A stretch of DNA of 8,938 bases. Source: JACQAI01 sp035507915. GTDB taxonomy: Bacteria; Pseudomonadota; Alphaproteobacteria; Elsterales; Elsteraceae. The notes beneath the pieces are model-generated. The model did no database searches. It saw only the letters and a program-made list of their open reading frames with translations, and was not told the origin of the DNA. Below are positions 6,479 to 8,938 of the stretch, piece by piece (position 1 is the first letter of the stretch; every line of letters starts with the position of its first letter). Where the stretch lies: NCBI GenBank assembly GCA_035507915.1, contig DATJNS010000555.1:1-8938 (forward strand). The letters run 5' to 3'. The translations under genes and the position numbers were made by a program.

Positions 6479-7399
6479 ATGGATCGTCTCGACGCCATGT
6501 CGACCGTGCTGGCCGTGGTCGAAGCGGGCAGCTTGTCGGCGGCGGCCCGGCGCCTGAACACGCCGCTCGCCACCGTCAGCCGCAAGGTCTCCGAGCTCGA
6601 AACCCACTTGCGCGCCAAGCTGTTCGACCGTTCGAGCCGCAAGCTGGTGCTGACCGACGCGGGCACCACCTACGTCGCTGCCGCCAAGCGGATTCTCGCC
6701 GACATCAGCGAGGCCGAGCGCGTCGCCGCGGGCGAATATACCGCCCCCACCGGGGAGCTGATCGTGACGGCACCGGTCGGCCTCGGGCGCCTCTACGTGA
6801 TTCCACTGCTCACCGACTTTCTCAGGGCCTATCCGGACATCGACGTGCGGCTGGTGCTGGCCGACCGGGTGATCAGTCTTCTCGAGGATCAGGTCGACGT
6901 CGCGTTGCGCATCGGCGTGCTGCCCGACAGCAGCATGATGGCGACGCGGGTCGGCGCGACGCGCCGCGTCGTCTGCGCCAGCCCCACCTATCTCGCCGCC
7001 CGCGGTACGCCGCGCGCGCCCGAGGACCTTGCCGGCCACGACTGCATCACCTACGCGGGCTTCGTCGCCACCGACGTGTGGACCTTCGTGCGCGCTGGCG
7101 CCGACGTCGCCGTACCGGTGCGCTCGCGCCTCGTGGTCGGCAGCGTCGAGGCCGCATGCGACGCCGCGCGTGCCGGCATCGGCATCACGACCGCGTTCTC
7201 CTATCACGTCGAAGCGGCTCTCGAAGCCGGCACGCTCACGACCGTGCTCGACGCCTTCCAGCCGCCGGCCCTGCCGATCAGCCTCGTCTACACGGCCGGC
7301 CGATTTTTGCCCATCAAGCTGCGCGCGTTCCTCGACTTCTCGACGCCGCGCCTCAAGGCCCGCATGGCGTCGGTGATCGGATCCGACGCGCCGCGCTGA
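6479..7399 (+). CDS. LysR-type transcriptional regulator
   Basis: This encodes 306 residues, the standard length for the family. The N-terminal winged helix-turn-helix spans about residues 1-60 (MDRLDAMSTVLAVVEAGSLS, AAARRLNTPLATVSRKVSEL), followed by the linker helix. The C-terminal effector-binding domain starts near residue 90 (GELIVTAPVGLGRLYVIPLL) and continues to about 295. The sequence style, with TPLATVSRKVSELE and RSSRKLVLTDAG, resembles the DmlR/CrgA-like subgroup. The start is supported by GGGAGGA four bases upstream. It is divergent from the AhpD-like, EmrA, EmrB and hydrolase block and most likely senses a small molecule, perhaps the compound exported or degraded by that block. 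It probably also represses itself, as is common for this family. The effector is unknown. Confidence 0.94.
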   Translation: MDRLDAMSTVLAVVEAGSLSAAARRLNTPLATVSRKVSELETHLRAKLFDRSSRKLVLTDAGTTYVAAAKRILADISEAERVAAGEYTAPTGELIVTAPVGLGRLYVIPLLTDFLRAYPDIDVRLVLADRVISLLEDQVDVALRIGVLPDSSMMATRVGATRRVVCASPTYLAARGTPRAPEDLAGHDCITYAGFVATDVWTFVRAGADVAVPVRSRLVVGSVEAACDAARAGIGITTAFSYHVEAALEAGTLTTVLDAFQPPALPISLVYTAGRFLPIKLRAFLDFSTPRLKARMASVIGSDAPR

Positions 7400-7419
7400 A
7401 GGACCACACTCGCGTCGGA
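7382..7419 (+). terminator. Inverted repeat spanning the LysR stop codon
   Basis: TCCGACGCG (7382-7390) and CGCGTCGGA (7411-7419) form a perfect 9-bp inverted repeat with a 20-base loop containing the TGA stop (7397-7399). There is no T-run after it, so it may be a Rho-type boundary or mRNA 3' stabiliser rather than an intrinsic terminator. Confidence 0.35.
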
Positions 7420-7486
7420 GCGCCGATCGATGAAGCCGCGCAGCGGCACGGTGGACGGGCGCGCCGATGTCCAGGCGACTGCCGGG

Positions 7487-7618
7487 CTAGAACATCCAGG
7501 TCAGCGTTGCCGCCAGAATCAGAACCGCCGCGCTGATCCCCGCGACGATCGCCAAGCTCCGGCGCTCGCGCCGCAGCGACTGCTCGTACGCCTCGATCAA
7601 CCGTTCATGCCAGTCCAT
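7487..7618 (-). CDS. Candidate 43-residue single-TM micro-protein
   Basis: From ATG at 7618 this gives 43 residues: an amphipathic, strongly charged N-terminal half (MDWHERLIEAYEQSLRRERR) followed by one hydrophobic helix (about residues 21-40) ending WMF. The charge pattern predicts an inner-membrane protein with the basic part in the cytoplasm. The frame is open upstream to 7789, giving 100 residues, but that extension lies in AT-richer DNA, has mixed composition and no ribosome site, so I prefer the short form. The short form also lacks a recognisable Shine-Dalgarno, which lowers confidence. No family is recognised. It points convergently toward the LysR gene. Confidence 0.35.
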   Translation of the reverse strand: MDWHERLIEAYEQSLRRERRSLAIVAGISAAVLILAATLTWMF

Positions 7619-7848
7619 TGACCGCAGGGGAGCAAAGCCGATGCCAGCATCGCAGAGCGCCAAGATCTCATCCCGGAAGTGATTTCTTGCTCGAAAATGA
7701 ACGAACCATTCCATTGAGATGAACCATGAAGATCGAATGATTCTTGTTGAGAGCATCAAAACTTGTCGGTCGAAACCGACCGAATTCAAGGAGAGTATTC
7801 GGAAGCTGAAACGCGAGAATCTCGCTTCACGTAGGATTGGCCGGACTC
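7619..7848. other. AT-richer intergenic stretch between two candidate micro-protein genes
   Basis: The stretch is visibly AT-richer than the rest of the window, most so at 7680-7800. It holds a hairpin TCGGTC (7766-7771) / GACCGA (7778-7783) with a 6-base loop. Because the small frames on each side point away from it, it could carry divergent promoters, but I see no convincing -35/-10 pair. A plus-strand frame starting at 7719 crosses it but lacks protein-like features. Confidence 0.4.
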
Positions 7849-8031
7849 ATGAATCCGCGTCCCCTGACGGATCGCTGGTACGATTTCGAGATCACGCTGA
7901 TCGGCGTGCTGCTTGCTACGGCAGTGATCGCTGCGGTGTATTTGGGCTGTCTGATCGCGACGGCACCCGACATGGCACGCTCGGGCCTTCTCGCAAAGGG
8001 AACCGCCGAAACATCCTCACTTGCGCCATGA
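7849..8031 (+). CDS. Candidate 60-residue single-TM membrane protein
   Basis: From ATG at 7849 this encodes 60 residues: a short polar start (MNPRPLTDRWYDFE), one strong hydrophobic helix at about residues 15-38 (TLIGVLLATAVIAAVYLGCL), and a polar tail ending SSLAP. A weak AGGA (7833-7836) lies 12 bases upstream, which is longer than usual; a TTG at 7837 is an alternative start that adds four residues. Codon use is more like the neighbouring genes than the surrounding intergenic DNA, which supports coding. No family is recognised. It lies upstream of, and on the same strand as, the RND adaptor gene, but about 450 bases away, so they are probably not in one operon. Confidence 0.45.
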   Translation: MNPRPLTDRWYDFEITLIGVLLATAVIAAVYLGCLIATAPDMARSGLLAKGTAETSSLAP

Positions 8032-8230
8032 AGCGGGCCGACGAGCCGAAGGGCATTCGTCCTTCATCAAGAAAATATAAATAAATGACGAGAGAAACGA
8101 ATAGGTCGAAAAGGTCGTCGAGAGCCCTCGGCCGACAAAATTTGTTGATTTCTACCGGCGTGATGCGGTGCTCGGTGACTTACCGATGGGCAGATGTTCG
8201 AATCGTTGTGCAAGATGATTTGACTCATCC

Positions 8231-8342
8231 GTGACGAGTCGTCGCGCACGTGACGCTGAACAGAAAATCCTCGCATGCGCCGCGCGAAATTCACGTCACA
8301 CGATAATGGCGAAGTGACGCGGCCGCAGGTCATGACGCGGCC
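8231..8342. promoter_or_regulatory. Cluster of TGACG half-sites, candidate operator array
   Basis: TGACG occurs at 8232-8236, 8251-8255, 8315-8319 and 8333-8337, and reversed (CGTCA) at 8294-8298. The first two are 19 bases apart and the last two 18 bases apart, about two DNA turns. The last pair is part of a longer direct repeat, TGACGCGGCC (8315-8324 and 8333-8342). CGTCAC (8294-8299) and GTGACG (8314-8319) also form an inverted pair with a 14-base gap. This fits binding of a dimeric regulator ahead of the efflux gene; the regulator is unknown. Confidence 0.4.
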
Positions 8343-8372
8343 CTGAATCCGGCACGTCGTTTGCGATTTCGC

Positions 8373-8390
8373 TCGGGCGTCTTCGCCCGA
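8373..8390 (+). other. Perfect hairpin in the presumed leader of the RND efflux gene
   Basis: TCGGGCG (8373-8379), loop TCTT, and CGCCCGA (8384-8390) form a perfect 7-bp GC-rich stem. It lies 93 bases upstream of the ATG at 8484 and is not followed by a T-run. It could be an mRNA leader structure or a weak terminator of an upstream transcript. Confidence 0.35.
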
Positions 8391-8483
8391 CTGGCGAGAT
8401 GCACCGAACAGCGGTCGCGTCGCGCTCGGCGGGCGAACCGACGGCGGCTCGGTTGATCAAGCCAACTCGGGGAACTGGCCGAA

Positions 8484-8938
8484 ATGAATAGCGCTGTCCG
8501 CGTCGCGGGCTTGGGTGCCGTGGGGGTCGCCGTCGCCGTCGGCGTCTACGCCCTGCTTTTTCCGATGCCGTGGCATCAATCCGGGGGCGTCGCCAAGGCC
8601 GCCGCATCCGCGGATCGTCCGACAAGCTCCAACAGCATCACGCTGGGCGATCAGGAGCTGAATACGGTCAAGGTTGAGGTCGTGGGGACGCGCGAGTTCG
8701 GGGTGTCGCGCGACGCGGTGGGCAAGATCGCGTTCAACGACGACGCCACGGTGCCGGTGTTCCCGCCGTACCAGGGCCGGATCACGCAGCTGTACGCCAA
8801 GCCGGGCCAGGACGTGACCAAGGGTCAGATCCTGTTCGAGATCGACAGCCCGGATCTGGTCGCTGCCGAGTCGAGCCTGATCACGGCGGTCGGCAATCTG
8901 CAGCAGGCCAAGGGGCAGCTCGATTTGACGACGCGGGC
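8484..8938 (+). CDS. RND efflux periplasmic adaptor subunit (HlyD/CzcB-like), 5' part
   Basis: The frame from ATG at 8484 stays open to the window end, giving 151 residues of an incomplete protein. Residues 1-26 hold a basic start and a hydrophobic segment (VAGLGAVGVAVAVGVYALLF), a signal anchor. A linker follows, then SITLGDQELNTVKVEVVG (about 51-68). A lipoyl-like half-domain is at about 88-124, with PVFPPYQGRITQLYAKPGQD then VTKGQILFEIDSPDLV, followed by the start of a helical hairpin (AAESSLITAVGNLQQAKGQL). The NDD-x3-PVFPPYQG and IDSPDL phrasing is typical of CzcB/CusB-like adaptors in alphaproteobacteria. It would link an RND pump to an outer-membrane channel for export of metal ions or drugs. 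GGGGAA (8469-8474) lies 9 bases before the start. The pump gene should follow outside the window; metal versus drug specificity is unknown. Confidence 0.88.
   Translation, partial: MNSAVRVAGLGAVGVAVAVGVYALLFPMPWHQSGGVAKAAASADRPTSSNSITLGDQELNTVKVEVVGTREFGVSRDAVGKIAFNDDATVPVFPPYQGRITQLYAKPGQDVTKGQILFEIDSPDLVAAESSLITAVGNLQQAKGQLDLTTR

Larger units (their letters stand above)
8032..8483. other. Long intergenic region upstream of the RND efflux gene
   Basis: About 450 bases without a convincing gene. The first part (8062-8160) is AT-rich (AAAATATAAATAAATGACG) and includes the palindrome ACAAAATTTGT (8135-8145). The second part has repeated TGACG half-sites, a 19-bp dyad, and a hairpin near 8373-8390. 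The 8-bp palindrome TTGATCAA lies at 8453-8460. A minus-strand frame at 8067-8333 has no protein-like composition. The region most likely carries the promoter, operators and 5' leader of the downstream efflux operon. Confidence 0.5.

Noticed and set aside
7719..8084. Plus-strand frame of about 121 residues across the micro-protein region
   Set aside because: It is polar and Arg/Ser-rich with no domain, and overlaps the better-supported 60-residue membrane frame.
8163..8234. Possible 23-residue leader peptide (ATG at 8163) upstream of the efflux gene
   Set aside because: It has no Shine-Dalgarno, no run of regulatory codons and no nearby attenuator pairing, so there is nothing to support it.
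8067..8333. Minus-strand frame of about 88 residues in the intergenic region
   Set aside because: It has no ribosome site, mixed composition and no recognisable motif. The DNA looks like control region.
8296..8625. Minus-strand frame of about 109 residues opposite the RND adaptor start
   Set aside because: It is Arg/Pro-rich and antisense to the signal-anchor end of a well-supported gene.

Overview
The window looks like chromosomal DNA of a high-GC Gram-negative proteobacterium, most likely an alphaproteobacterium of the rhizobial or reyranella-like type. That placement rests on GC-rich codon use, Shine-Dalgarno-led GTG and ATG starts, and the families present; it is an inference, as no rRNA or other marker gene is included. 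I see no tRNA, rRNA, insertion sequence, phage gene or CRISPR array.

Layout. Bases 1-204 (+) are the tail of an MFS metabolite transporter. A small glycine-tailed lipoprotein-like gene follows (279-491, +), then a complete GMC-family FAD oxidoreductase (581-2197, +). That gene converges on a minus-strand block with only 9 bases between the two stop codons, and both stops lie in one perfect hairpin (2194-2210). Read in transcription order, the minus block is an AhpD/carboxymuconolactone-decarboxylase-like protein (6359-5808), an EmrA/HlyD-type membrane fusion protein (5779-4658), an EmrB-type 14-TM MFS exporter (4652-3099) and an alpha/beta hydrolase with a cysteine in the nucleophile elbow (2962-2207). 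A LysR-type regulator (6479-7399, +) is divergent from the block across 119 bases and is the obvious candidate to control it.

Beyond the regulator lies an AT-richer, gene-poor stretch (about 7400-8483) with two candidate single-TM micro-proteins, one on each strand. It ends in about 450 bases of intergenic DNA containing a cluster of TGACG half-sites, a 19-bp dyad and a perfect hairpin. This leads into the start of an RND efflux periplasmic adaptor gene (8484 to the window end), probably the first gene of a CzcCBA-like or multidrug efflux operon.

How the genes may work together. The central block reads as a LysR-controlled export and detoxification cassette: EmrAB-type drug export, a small thiol-redox-like protein, and possibly a hydrolase acting on the same or a related compound. 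The GMC oxidoreductase and upstream MFS importer may form a separate uptake-and-oxidation pair. No single feature proves a new system. The most informative oddities are the Arg at the expected His position of the AhpD-like motif, the Cys-nucleophile hydrolase, and the unexplained half-site cluster ahead of the RND operon.
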